Source of the DNA: Unio delphinus
Lineage: Eukaryota > Mollusca > Bivalvia > Unionida > Unionidae
Direction: 5' to 3'
Assembly (NCBI GenBank): GCA_029339505.1
Contig: JAQISU010001239.1
Coordinates: 9,617,001-9,681,000 of the forward strand
DNA length: 64,000 nt
In this document: one piece after another, positions 39,363-52,240 of the stretch
Numbering within the stretch: the first letter of the stretch is position 1
Layout of the letters: every line of letters starts with the position of its first letter
Notes under the pieces: generated by a model
What the model saw: only the letters and a program-made list of their open reading frames with translations
Databases searched by the model: none
Told to the model about the DNA's origin: nothing
Translations under genes and position numbers: made by a program

Positions 39363-39781
39363 GTAAGTTGAAGTTTTTCTAGTTATGACCAAGTAACCCA
39401 ACAATTCAACAAGACTTTTTAAGACATGCCTAAGGAAGATATACACAGTCAAGGGTGATTGGTATATTTCCGCATTCTAGGGACAATGAAATGTAACGAG
39501 GAGTAATGGTATCCGGTATGATATTTATTTTTTGAGATTTGTATAATATTTATCAACTTAAGACTGGCCATGTTCTATAGTTAGATTAGAAGCAAAATGT
39601 TTACTCCGTTTGTATACATTTATACAAAAGTTTTGAAAATACATTTCTATCTGAACTAATAATTGCTTTGAAAACTGAACGTTTTTCCTGTAGGCATGGC
39701 TATATTCTCTACAGTAAGGGAGTGTAAAGATTCACTCAAGGTAGATATTTAAAGAGCTACACTACACAAAATGATGAATTG

Positions 39782-40215
39782 TAGGGCATAACCGACTTTT
39801 GATCCGGAAATCGGATTCCACCGGATAGTATGAACTTCCGATTAATCGGAGTCTGACAAGGCAGGAACGACCGATTCGGATAATAAAAATAATAAAGTTG
39901 AATTTCTATAGCACCGTGTCTAACACTGCGTGTCATTCGATAGTGCGTTAATAAAGTTAAATAAGAAGTCAGAAAAGTCCAATATGGTCAACACAACCAC
40001 GCTGTGAGACAATCTATTTGAACCGACGGGTGAAAACCGGTAATGAAGCCGGATATGGTAAAGTACTAAGTAACATGCTGGACACGGCAAAACCAGATAC
40101 CAGAAACCCGGAAACGGAAGATGATATTTTTTAGAAAAAAAATACGGATTTAGCATTTCATGCCCAAAATCCGGAATCGGAAATCGATAGAAAAATGCTA
40201 ATCGGTTATGCCCTA
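39782..40215. mobile_element. hAT-type element in gene A intron 2
   Basis: TAGGGCATAACCGA (39782-39795) and TCGGTTATGCCCTA (40202-40215) are perfect 14-bp inverted ends. ATGAATTG is duplicated on both sides (39774-39781 and 40216-40223). The 434-bp body holds repeated CCGGAAATCGGATT-like motifs and a short piece (39878-39920, AATAATAAAGTTGAATTTC) resembling the LINE 3' end near 59530. It has no transposase. Confidence 0.9.
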
Positions 40216-40588
40216 ATGAATTGATCATGCTAGATTTGTGCTTGTATATGACGTTGTTGAGTGCAATTCAATGACTTCCTGGTGGAATTCTGAGACTTGT
40301 TACTTTACGCTTACCATGTATATAGCCCTTTACATCGTTGGCCTAAACTTTCGTATTCGTGATTATCTTCTTTGTTAGAATGTCTAGCGTAACAAGAGTC
40401 ACCATGTTGCAACTTAAGTTAACTAACTTTACCAATGCAAATTAATGCAAGTACAAAAGTATTAGTGGGTGATGATCTACACACTGCATATTTATTGTAT
40501 TTACTCGTACATTCTTTTCTCAGAAACGTTCTCGTGGACCTATTTCTGCTAGGAAAGTGTACGTTTTCTGATACATTAAATAACTACC

Positions 40589-40589
<1 letters not shown>

Positions 40590-40670
<81 letters not shown>
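40590..40670. repeat. (TA)n directly upstream of a splice acceptor
   Basis: About 80 bp of TA ending 13 bp before the exon 3 acceptor (CTATATCTTTCAG). It replaces most of the expected polypyrimidine tract and branch region. Confidence 0.9.
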
Positions 40671-40672
<2 letters not shown>

Positions 40673-40683
40673 ATATCTTTCAG

Positions 40684-40723
40684 ACTGGCCGCATGACTAT
40701 GGCAATTAAAAGCTTTTACAGAG
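40684..40723 (+). CDS. Exon 3 of gene A
   Basis: Forty bases between TTTCAG and AGAG/GTGAGT reading TGRMTMAIKSFYR in the phase set by exon 2 and ending in phase 1. Together with FHA from exon 2 it completes a TPR-like helix (A-x2-SFYR). Both splice signals are good and the phase fits, so this is probably a real exon despite its size. Confidence 0.55.
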
Positions 40724-41993
40724 GTGAGTGCACGTCTTTTTTTAGAAATAATATTTTAGAGGAAACCTCATATTAACTCATATGAAAATTTAAAAGACAA
40801 GCGGATGAAAAGAAATTGTAGGATAAAGCCGTGTAGATAGTTTTCTTATTGGAATTAAGAATGTTACGTAATTGCACATGTATTGATTGTCACTTCAGTG
40901 GGATACTGGATTGAAATTCATCACATGATACCAGTAAGGTCTGTATGCATTAAAGAAAATTTGGAAAACTACAGTCTTTCTAATCTGAATGCTTACATTT
41001 AATCACATAATCTACATTTCATCATTACTAGACTAGTATACATGTTACACTTTAACACTATAGTGAAACTGCATTATATATGTATTTGTTTCCTGTTATT
41101 ATATCATATCACCATCAACTGTAAGAAGAAAATGTAAGGTTTCTTTTATCAGTGATGTATACATACATTGCATATATGCACAATAGTATATTGCTGTATT
41201 AGCAACAATATTTACTTACGTAAATGTTTGGGATAAGAGAACGTAACCATGTTTCATTTGGTCTCGTGCTTTACAACACAGCAAGATAAGTGGGCTATTT
41301 ACTATTGAGGTAATGTGAGTACAGGTCACGCCCATCGGCACACGCCATGATAGCTGTCCAGAGCTGATCTGATGATACCATGCTGTTTACACCCTTAGTT
41401 TATCGAGTGCGCATGCAGACCATATAGCCACCGTGGGTCCAGCCTCCAACAGTAGTCGCCCATTATTACATGCAGGCGTGTGCACGGGTCTAGTCTATAT
41501 CTCTGAGCCAGCGTACGTGGGTTGGGGTGACAATGCTTGAAAGTATTCATACCATTTTATGTGGGTGGATTACAAAATATTGAAATTACACCACTGTTTA
41601 TATAATATAATAGCTGCATCGTTGTCCAATTTGGCATAGGATTATTAGATACTATATCATCGCAATTAAAAGAAAAAAAATTGCAAGCAAATTAATTTAA
41701 ATATACTTTTAGATCAATTTGTTTTTAAATCAAGGAAAGTCAGCAGAAAAATTCGAAGCGATCTTCCAGAGGGCCTGATTTTAGACTTAGCAAGATACTC
41801 TAACATTGAAAGCATATTTCAAAGTCCTTTTAAAAAAATTAGTTTTGGATGCTTTTTAATTCATTATTTAGGCTATTTGTGCAATTTGTTGTTTTGGAAA
41901 GGTATTTAATTTCCAAACAGGAAATGTTAATTATCTGACAAAGTCGTTATTTGAGATGAATTTAATTATCTTCTTATTTGTCGATTATTCCAG

Positions 41994-42082
41994 TTAGTTA
42001 TGGTGAAAATATAAAGAGACGCTACAAAATGAGAACTTCTGAATTGCAAATCCTACAACAAATCCTTTATGTCAATTTGTAA
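41994..42082 (+). CDS. Possible last exon of gene A
   Basis: Acceptor TTATTCCAG at 41985-41993. In the phase left by exon 3 the exon reads SYGENIKRRYKMRTSELQIL and ends at TAA (42080-42082). The whole product would be about 350 residues. No clear AATAAA lies close downstream, and a long (TA)n begins at 42135. If this exon is wrong, exon 2 could instead splice in phase to the exon at 54764, making genes A and B one gene. Confidence 0.4.
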
Positions 42083-42130
42083 CAAAAATAATGTAACAGT
42101 TTTTGTGATGAAATTATACAATATTTAACA

Positions 42131-42215
<85 letters not shown>

Positions 42216-43255
42216 CGGTTAATTTATCTTTTATACTGTCTTTCCAATTCTACCCTTTTCCATCCGTTTGTATTTCGTTCACAAGCATGTATTTCAAAAA
42301 ACTTTAATGTCGGAGTTGTTTTTACTGATTTTATAATGATTTTCTAAAAGTCATATTTCATTTTGTTTTTAAATCTATAATTAATTATTAATTCCAATTA
42401 CCGATACTAATGTGCTATTACTTGCTCTGAGTTATGTTTAATAAATTTGCTCTCTGTCCCGTAGCTGTAGAAACCATGGAAATTGTTTCGTGGAATTTTG
42501 TGTGGGTTTTGTACAACGGTAATAATTCTTGAAACGTTGGACAAATGTGAGGAAGTATAAAACTGTGAATTTTGATTGTTTTGACAAAATACAATTTACG
42601 ATTCGGCAAAAAAAGCAAGTTTATATTTCAGGTATAAAATATTCTTCCAGTTGGAACGAAATAACCTCTTTGACTAAGAATGGCCTTTTGTGGACGGTGT
42701 TTTTCCAGCTTCTTACATCCTTCAGTCACGAAATCGTAAGTGTATTGGTTACTGACCTTAAATTACAAGCAAGGTTTTTAACACCTGCTTGATGGATGGA
42801 TGGATTGATGGATGAAGAGTGGATGGATGAAAGGACGGATGAATGGATGGATAGTATGTAAGTTGTATCTATAAAATACTATGAGATCTATACATGTTTC
42901 ATTAAGAGGAAACGACGAGGCTAATGAGTGGCATGTCATAGATATTACGCACAACTTGTCCATATATGTTTTTTATATTACATATGCTTAACATTCCAAA
43001 ATCGAGTGTCAGCCATACAAAAATTGTTGGTCTGCAGCTATTTTGTAAAATGTTTATTTGTTTATCTGTTTTCATTCATGTTGATGAAGCATATGATTTA
43101 AACATGAAAGTTGGGTTGCATAAAGAAACTTGAGTTCTACAGAATACTGCATCCCTAATATTGACAGCCCTTTCTGAGATCACCGGTGAGTAAAGGGAAT
43201 ATGCTGATCCAATTGACAAACTAACAAGTGGTAATTCGAACATTGGAAGTCATTT

Positions 43256-43297
<42 letters not shown>

Positions 43298-43343
43298 ACA
43301 GTGGCAGAACAACAAGTGGTAATTCGAACATTGGAAGTCATGT

Positions 43344-43385
<42 letters not shown>

Positions 43386-44016
43386 ACATAGTGGCAGAAC
43401 AACCAGCATATACGTGGGGGGGGGGTTGTCTTAAAAACATTATCTTTAAAATTCTTTGTATATTGCATATATAGCATAAATATCACACACAAATACACAT
43501 CATACGTTTCCAACGAAGTTAAGACTGACAAGAGGAAACAATGTATTCAAGAAGAGAGTGAAATCTTCACATCGATTTTGGGTATGTCCGCTACAAAGTG
43601 TAATTCTCGTACCATTGCAGCTGTTCACAGTCATTTGGAAATTGTCAATTTACTCCATTTTTGTAGCTTTTGTTTCCATTCATATTGATAAAATAAATGA
43701 AAGAGAGCGTTCGACTTTAAATATGAAATTTGATTTGAATGAAGGAGCTAGTGCAATACAAAAACTGAACGGCTAACGTTCTGAACAATGAAAACATGAT
43801 CATGCGATCTTTAGCGAAACAAGTGTTGAATAGGCTAAGCGAAATTACAAACCCATAAGAGGTAATTCGGACATGAAAATTATGATCAGTTTATCGAAGA
43901 CATTTTTATGCTATACTAACCGTTGCTACTAACGATAGTAGTTTTATCTTCCGTATCTTTTTTTTTTTCCTTTCGGTCGGTTTGTCTCGCTTTTACCGTC
44001 ACAGTGACATCATTGT

Positions 44017-44073
<57 letters not shown>

Positions 44074-44688
44074 TAATAAATAGCAGAAGAAAATTCAAAA
44101 TTGGATCCTTGCTAATAAGAACTATTAAGACTCGGGACATACTTCTAGGTCTAGGGACACCATTTATGAGTCTTGGGACACGGAACTCCATTTCTGAGTC
44201 TCGGGACACCATTCCCAGAAGAGTAATGTCAAAATCAATTTCAGCCAATGAAACTAAGTACATGTAAACATGTAGTCGGATCGATCAATACTACTGCACT
44301 GAAACCTATGTGTAAGAGAGCTACATGTACCTATGAAAACAGCGTCATCTTGGTCACTATATTGGCATGACATGATTCTAGAGAAGGTAGAAACGTCATT
44401 GCAACTACTGACGGAATCAAACTACCTTCAAGCAATAGCTTCGGAATGATGAATCTTCAATTAGTTTACGTTTCCAAACATTTTCGTATGATCATATGAA
44501 GTATGGACTTTGTAGTTAACAATACGTTTCCAGTCATTTGTTTCTGACTGAAAATCAACATTAAATTGTGAATGATTCTATAAATCTAAGTCAGTTTTAT
44601 CAAATACTCTTGAAATGTCAAAGATAAAACCACTTTGTTTGGTTTTGACTCTGGGGTTTTGACAGTAGAAGTGGCGGTTGGTTTTAAC

Positions 44689-44738
<50 letters not shown>

Positions 44739-46780
44739 ATCAATTAATGGAAACTTGACGTATTGACTGATTATTCAACACCGACTGAGAACGAGAGAGA
44801 GAGGAAGAGGGACTTTTATACACTTTAATATTAAAACTGGTATGTTTTAGAACCATACTATAGGTTACAAAAAAAACAGCCAAAATAAAGCATCGAACAG
44901 ATTAGAGTATCGCTAGTAGAGACATTCCATGGAAAGTGTAGACACACTGTTGTATCAGCTTGAGTGCCTCGCGGGAGGTTTAAGTAAGTTTTCAAGTTCA
45001 GCATTTTTTTCCAACCCAGTATCTTCTATTTTTATGTTTAATTAATTCAAACCTCTGGAAATATGATTATTATTTTCGTACTTTACTTATTTTGTTAAAG
45101 ATATTTCTAAATATTTAAAAATACCTAATGCTAGGAATGTTATTACCAGGACTGAGGGAAATTGGTTTTATGGGTTATAAAAAGAAGCTGACTGTAGCAA
45201 ATGATAACGGACGACGGGTGGATTGAGTAACATCAGTCACATCTAATAACAACTCAACATCATTTGTACAAACAAGAAAGATCTCCATGACGTGATACTT
45301 TCTGTCAAATGTTTATCAAATTCTAATCATCGATTCCCTGATGGCTTTGTTGAAAAATTTGTTTTTGAACATTAGTTCTACGGGTTTTAAAGTACACATT
45401 TTACGATCTCCTATTAATATATCTAGTTGATCCTAGTTGAAAATTATGATGATCAGTTGTTGCCATTTTGAAAAAAAAAAGTATACCCCTCTTCCAGGAT
45501 GGTCATATCGACATGGGTCTTTTCAATACATCTCTAGAAGAGATGGTCATATCGACATGGGTCTTTTCAATACATCTCTAGAAGAGATGGTCATATCGAC
45601 ATGGGTCTTTTCTATGCTTTTTTGCAAGGGATGGTCATAACGACATGGGTCTTTTAGGAACTCCTTTAGAAGGGATGGTCATATCGACATGGGTCTTTTC
45701 GATACTCCTTTAGAAGGGATGGTCATATCGACATAAGTCTTTCATATACTCCTCTTCAAGGGACAATCATATCGATATGGGTCTTGTCTATACTCCTCGT
45801 CATATCGATATGGGTCTTGTCTATACTCTTCGTCATGTCGATATGGGTCTTGTCTATACTCCTTGTCATATCAATATGGGTATTGTCTATACTCCTTGTC
45901 ATATCGATATGGGTCTTGTCTATACTCCTTGTCATATCGACAAGGGTATTGTCTATACTCTTCGCCATATCGATATGGGTCTTGTCTATACTCCTTGTCA
46001 TATCAATATGGGTCTTGTCTATACTTCTTGTCATGTCGATATGAGTCTTGTCCAAACTCCTCGTCATATCGACATAGGTCTTTCATATACTAATCTTGAT
46101 AGGATGGACATTGTGACATGATTCTTTTTTCTAATCCTCAAGAAGGGATGGTCATATCTACATGGGTTTCTCTGTGACACATTTATCAATAGATGCAGTT
46201 GGTCCATGTGAAGATGATGTCAGTCCTGCTAACAGATACTTCGTCGATTGAATAGGCGGCCACATCGACACTTAACCCCTGCCCCTCCCCCGCCCAAAAA
46301 AAAAAATGAAGAAAAGACACCGCAAACACCTTTGTCCTGAAATATACAGTTTGCCATATTACATGACGCATATCTAACCTACAAAATAACGGCTTTCTCG
46401 GCCATCCTGAAAATATTAATATGCATAACGTGTTCTGAAAGGTGGTCTTATCTCAATGAGACTACTGAAACAACGACGGTAGCTTTATTTAGTTGGTTCT
46501 GATTGAAAATTTCGTCTATTTGACCTTAATTATGGCACGATAATAACCGTCTGGGAAATCATGTTATCGCTGCTGTTCTTGCATGAATGGTAGAATGGAG
46601 TTTCAAATACAGCACACTTCTTGCAATATTCAATTCGTTCTGATTGAAAATGAAGCATATCTGATCACCATATTGAAGGAGCTTAGAAAACAAGATCTGA
46701 GCGACCTTAGGGGTTAAGTCAAAGGACATTTCATGGATATTTGTACTTCACCGAACCTATGAACTCAATAACTTGTGGTA
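42083..46780. other. Intergenic stretch with many simple repeats
   Basis: (TA)n at 42135-42213. Two tandem copies of a 90-bp unit with (CT)n lie at 43224-43395 (AACAAGTGGTAATTCGAACA then CT-run). (AG)n runs lie at 44020-44071 and 44690-44734. Four degenerate copies of a GAGTCTCGGGACACCATT motif lie at 44130-44215. No supported gene apart from the minisatellite listed next. Confidence 0.55.
45498..46165 (+). repeat. Two-period minisatellite (44 bp then 33 bp)
   Basis: Units of GATGGTCATATCGACATGGG plus a 24-bp tail have a 44-bp period (45498, 45542, 45586 and on). From about 45790 the same core shortens to a 33-bp period (CATATCGATATGGGTCTTGT plus CTATACTCCTTGT). The 33-bp part is open in several frames on both strands; these frames are artefacts. 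Left units are more diverged. Confidence 0.92.
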
Positions 46781-46783
46781 TCA

Positions 46784-47047
46784 GGACATCTCCCCCCTAG
46801 ACATTCCCCCCCCCCGGACTCCCCCCCCGACATATCCCCCCGGACATCTCCCCCTGGACTTTCCCCCTCCCCATCAAATAGGACTCCCCCCCAGTCATTT
46901 CCTCCCCCCATTATCTTTATACTACTTTATATATAGTAACATTTAGCTTTGATGTATACTCGCACCTCGCATCACCGTTAGTGCATAGGTATGACTGTTG
47001 TCACCTGAAATAAATGCATTATCAAATGTAAAATATCTACTTTCCTG

Positions 47048-47134
<87 letters not shown>

Positions 47135-49515
47135 ATGCTTTTACTCACTGTAGAACAGGAGGTTTCTTTGAAGTATGAAGAGGCTTCAGTCTAACCATTA
47201 TTTATTGTGCATATTTGGTATATTTAAGATAAACAACAGAAGGATTAGCCATCGTTCAATTAATTGTAGGTGTTTCAGTACAGTACTCAGGCCAGATGTC
47301 AATATAAGCGGATTATGATGTAACAATGCACTGTAAAGATGGGTTTGTCTTACTTGTTCTGTATCTATATAATCTCCAAACAATTTAAACCAATACATTT
47401 TTTGAAAAACCCATCAGATGGAGTTGGAAACTGTTGCGAGTATTCGAGGAAAAAATAAAGTTATGTTAAATGGTTTTGTTTATGTTAAACCAAAAAGCTT
47501 AGCAAACAATGTTATAAGTTATGAGTGTGAGCGTCGTCGAGGTGCAGGAAAAAATACAAGTGAATGTAGGGCAAAAGTTAAATTAAATGAAGATCTGTCA
47601 GTAGTTAGTTACCTGCATGAGCACACTCATACTGCTGATTCGGTTCTTTGTGAGGTTTTGACTGTCCGGGCAAGTATCAAACGAAAAGCAGAGGAAACTG
47701 AAGAAACACCGCAACAAATTCTGGGTCAAGAAGTGCAGCAACTAAGCCAGCAAGCTGCTGTTCAGATGGTGCCAATTCGACATCTACGTAGAAACATCAG
47801 AAGAGTTAAACAGAAGAAGAATGCAGTTCATCCTCTTCCAGTCGACCAAACATTTGAAATTCCAGAAGAATACAAGAGTTTGTCTGATGGAGAAAATTTT
47901 CTACTCTACGACAGCGGATGTGATGACCCCAACCGAATCTTGATTTTTGGAACAGAACGCACACTAAATTTGATTAAAGATTCACAGCATTGGTTCATGG
48001 ATGGAACTTTCAAGGTGGTACCTGAACTGTTTTTTTTTCAATTATATACAGTACAAGCTCATGTAACTGGATCATTTGTTCCGTGCTTGTATGTTCTCCT
48101 ACCAAACAAAATACAGGTTACTTACTGTCGTTTATTTAAAGAAATCAAAGTGCTGCAGCCTCAAGTTCATCCAACAACAATTACGACGGATTTCGAATAG
48201 GCTGCAATTAATGCAGCCACCGAGTGTTTTGCAAACGTTGAAATACATGGCTGCTTCTTCCATCTTGCACAAAATATATTCAGAAAAGTTCAATCTGTTG
48301 GACTGCAGGATCGATACCAGAATGATGAAGATTTTGCCTTGTCAATTCGGATGATTGCTGCGTTAGCATTCGTTCCAAGCGAAAAGGTAATCGAATCTTT
48401 CGAAACACTTCAGGAATCGTTGTCAGAGGAGTTTGCCACTGTCATGGATTATTTTGAGGACAACTACATTGGTCGTCTCCGTCGTAATCGCCGTGTAGTA
48501 ACGGTGTTCGATAAAAGCAGTTGGAGTGTGCATTCACGTGTTGCCAACAGTTTGCCCAGAACAAACAATGTTGTGGAATGTTGGCATAGAAAAATACAGT
48601 CCGCAGTTTCCTGTCATCATCCAAATATCTGGAGCTTCCTTCGGATTCTTAAACGTGAACAGAGCTTAAATAATGTCAACCTAAATCAGATCTTCGGTGG
48701 ACATTTGCCTGAACAACCAAAGAAGAAGTACAAAGACTGTTCTTCGAGAATTGCAAACATAGTCGCCGACTTCGACAATCGTGACACCATAGAATACTTA
48801 AAAGCAATTGCTTACAACATTAACTTTTAAACAATACATTTTTTTAATATGTGAAAATGTTAACTTTTTTTAACACTTACTACTTACTGCGTGTGCAGTG
48901 CTGTGCTGTGCTGTGCGTGTGTGTGTATTTTCGAGGTGAAGAGATATCTTGAGATATCTGCTTTGTTGATATCAGTTCACTATTTTAAATGAATGAAATG
49001 TCAGTTCACTATTTTGAGTGAGTAAACTATCAATCCGCTATTTTGAGTGAAAACATCATTTGTTTTGCTATTGTGAAAATCCTATTTTCATTTTGTGATA
49101 TACCATGAATCGTTCGTTTTTTGTGTCCTGGTACCATATATGACAATGTGTTTGCATTTGTATTTGTTGCATTAGTAGGATTGTGCTAATTATGTTAATT
49201 CGTCCAATATTTGGACCCATACACGCACGTATCAGTCATACTTATTTCCTTATTTTCATATATCATTAAATATTGTATTTGCATTACCATCAATAGTGTT
49301 TTGTTGTTAATCCGGAAATCCCAAACTCGGTTTTCTTGTTACAAATCTTGTTATCTTTATTTCAAATAACCTTTTTCTTTTAACATAACTTAATATAAGT
49401 TTTTATAATTAAATATGAATTAAGTTTTAAGATAATGGGGGTTGAATGACTGGGGGGGGGGGAAGTCCTATTTGATGAGGGGGGGGGGGGAAAAGTCCAG
49501 GGGGGAAATGTCCTA
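46784..49515 (+). mobile_element. Mutator-like element with FLYWCH transposase
   Basis: Inverted ends are built of C-rich repeats. The left has AGGACATCTCCCCCC (46784) through CATCAAATAGGACT and CAGTCATT to CCATTATCTT. The right (about 49430-49515) is the reverse complement in the same order, including AGTCCTATTTGATG and AAATGTCCT. Homopolymer C/G runs differ in length. No matching 8-11-bp target duplication is evident, so the outer ends may be altered. A (CT)n-(CA)n microsatellite (47051-47132) lies between the left end and the gene. Element length is about 2.7 kb. Confidence 0.8.
47418..48830 (+). pseudogene. FLYWCH-MULE transposase, single internal stop
   Basis: A 470-codon frame interrupted only by TAG at 48198-48200 (codon 261), within the TDFE-x-AAINA motif where a sense codon such as CAG would be expected. 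An N-terminal FLYWCH-type zinc finger spans residues about 8-75 (GFVYVKPKS, CERRRG, C, HEHTH). The MULE transposase core follows: HWFMDGTFKVVPELF (first Asp, residues about 191-205), TTDFE (second Asp), HGCFFHLAQN (CxxH) and NNVVECWHRK (the typical N-N-x2-E-x-W-H). These enzymes cut and paste DNA at element ends. A single C-to-T change may be the only coding lesion, so the copy is young. It could also be a sequencing difference. Confidence 0.88.
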
Positions 49516-49827
49516 GACTCGTCAATTTAGTGTGTGTTAGTACCGTGGTGTTTGGAAAGAAGTTTAAAAATTACATTTATTGACAGACACAGCTAACTCT
49601 AGGCCACATACTAATGTCACATAGCCAACGGTTGGCAATCGTTATTTTATGCAGCATTCAAAATTAGAAAAAAATATAACATCCAAAACTAGAAACAGAA
49701 TTTATCAGCTATTTATCTGTGAGACATTAATTATGACAGATTTACCCTAATTGTATTTTTATGTATGCCTGTACGATTAACAGAGTTGGCTTCAAGTAAT
49801 ATTTTTATGTTAACTGTTTTCACCTCA

Positions 49828-49899
<72 letters not shown>

Positions 49900-50669
49900 C
49901 ATGATGAATGTGGTGCTTATATATATATATATATTTATACCACATACGTTAAAAATAACATGGCATTTAAAGTGTTGGTATAAAGCAAATCTATATACCA
50001 ATACTATTGGTATATCAAATAGTGATCCGCCCATAGCGCAATAATACGAATATATAAACATTCTTTCTACCGTAGGCCTTTAGCTCTATGAAGAATTTCT
50101 ACTCATTCATTAATCATAAATGACATGAAGTTAACGACACAAATATTAAGAGTCCCTGTTTTCTAAATACTAAAATGGTACACAATTTCATCGGAATCCT
50201 GTCTTTTTCCTCTCCCCCTCTCATGCAAAATAAGCACAAATCTGGAGTGAGAGAGAAATATATTGCGCTGGACTAAAACATTATAGCTGAACTTGTACCA
50301 AGTAACCCACAGTACTCTGTTTCCTCGTAAACCTTTGCTTACGCTTTCCTTGGGATTTATCTATAGTATTCATAATATCAATGATACATAGTTGCAATCG
50401 TCAGACGACACACAAGGCCTACATGTTAAATTTGTCGGTTAAGATGCGCACATACTGTATTGTGCTTTAAGCCTTTGTTGTTGTTTCTGAAACCCGTTTT
50501 AATCGAGTATTAATAATTGAATAAAAAACTGCCCAAATGGTCGCCAGCGCCCCCCCCCCCCTCTCTGGAGCAAAAATACACGAAAAATAAAATACAAGCG
50601 TTGTGGATTTTTGCTTGTGTCATACGACGTTGTCTGGACCTATGAATGATGGCAATGTTAGTCGAGACG

Positions 50670-50736
<67 letters not shown>

Positions 50737-50785
50737 ATACGACGATGTCTGGACCTATGAATGATGGCAATGTTAGTCGAGACGT

Positions 50786-50863
<78 letters not shown>

Positions 50864-51334
50864 CTGTAGAATCGCTAATTAAATCAAAATGATGACTTAG
50901 TTGAACTGTCAATATATTAAAATATTTTAATTACCTCTTGTTGGTTCGTGATTCCAATTCGTTTATATTCTACGCGAATTTCCATACGACAGTAGGTCAA
51001 TGACAGTACATGCATGGTCTATAATAAGATCACCATGTTTGCAGTGCACTACTTTCTTCATTAAAAAAAAACAACACAACAACATATTTTATGTTTAAAT
51101 AATGCGTGTGTCTTATATTGATTTATTAAATGTGAATAAAAAAGAAAATGAAAAATAAAACAATCAACTTATCAATTTGAATATGTGATTGTGAATAACA
51201 AGAAAAATCGTAGAACTAGATTTTGTAGCAGACAGACACTTGGTTGTGAGGAGGTCATTTACTCGGGCAATATATCAGGAGCACATCGTAACTCCAACTT
51301 GCAAATATTTGTATTTGTATGTGATATAAATAAA
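49516..51334. other. Intergenic stretch with TA and AG arrays
   Basis: (TA)n at 49830-49896 and 49918-49933 flank the unique core GCATGATGAATGTGGTGC. A tandem duplication at 50632-50857 has a 42-bp unique unit (ACCTATGAATGATGGCAATG plus flanks) followed each time by 60-odd bases of (AG)n. No gene was found. Confidence 0.6.
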
Positions 51335-51487
51335 ATATATGTATAGTATGTACGCTGTATCATTGATATACCACTCGTTGTATACATTTTTCATTAAAAG
51401 GAAACTCGGGCAAGCCTCGTTTCCTTTTAATGAAAAATTTATACATCTCGTGGTATATCATTGATACAGCGTACATACTATACATAT

Positions 51488-51489
<2 letters not shown>
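51335..51489. repeat. Near-perfect 71-bp-arm palindrome
   Basis: Arms 51335-51405 and 51419-51489 match as reverse complements at 66 of 71 positions, around a 13-base centre (TCGGGCAAGCCTC). The arms carry ATTAAAAGGAAAC next to the centre and TATAGTATGTACGC outside. The flanks are TA-rich. It could be a foldback MITE, possibly Tc1/mariner-type with TA targets, or a cruciform-prone site. It does not code. Confidence 0.92.
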
Positions 51490-51684
<195 letters not shown>

Positions 51685-52030
51685 TTCAGAGCCTATCATG
51701 ACAACCAAATATCAAACTTGTGGATATACTCTTCTTTAAAGTAAAGTTTGGTTGTGCCTGCAATCAGAGTTCTTCAACAAAATAATCCGATTGATTTCGA
51801 CTACGTTATGCTAGCATCTTATTTTCCTTACACAGTTAGGTTTATTTTGCACGTATCAATTATTCATATGTTTGAAATCCTGATATATTCTCTGGCGATG
51901 TCACATGCAGACCCTAACGTATGTATAAACCAAGCATCAAAATCTTATTACGGAACATTTGCACTCTTGGATACCACGATAAAAAAAATATTGATAGCTT
52001 TGGGTTCTGCCACGGCTTTGATCCCGTAAA

Positions 52031-52240
52031 GGGGCCCCGAGTGGCCGAGTGGTCTAAAGCGCTTTCCGTTACGGATCACTGCCGTCTCACCTCTGCCTGT
52101 GTAGGTTCGAATCTAAGATTCGGCTAATGTAGTTATGTGAGAAAGCTTACCAGTAGCTTCTCATGGGTCGGTGGTTCTTTCCGGTTTTTTTCCCGGGTTC
52201 TTCCTCCACCAGTAATATTGGCCGCCATGTATAGTAAAGT
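52031..52240 (+). mobile_element. tRNA-headed SINE, best-preserved head
   Basis: GGGGCCCCGAGTGGCCGAG start, A box TGGCCGAGTGGT, B box GGTTCGAATC, then AGCTTACCAGTAGCTTCTC and TTCTTCCTCCACC, ending GGCCGCCATGTATAG. The A and B boxes are intact for internal Pol III initiation. The tail past GTATAG is missing compared with the 60.1-kb copy. Confidence 0.87.

Noticed and set aside
42709..42735. 27-bp micro-exon between good-looking splice signals
   Set aside because: Phase-compatible with gene A exon 3, but too short to support without transcripts.
45756..46121. Four overlapping frames with 11-residue repeats on both strands
   Set aside because: Translation of the 33-bp minisatellite.
46784..49515. 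Target-site duplication for the FLYWCH-MULE
   Set aside because: No 8-11-bp match between the flanks was found, so none is claimed.
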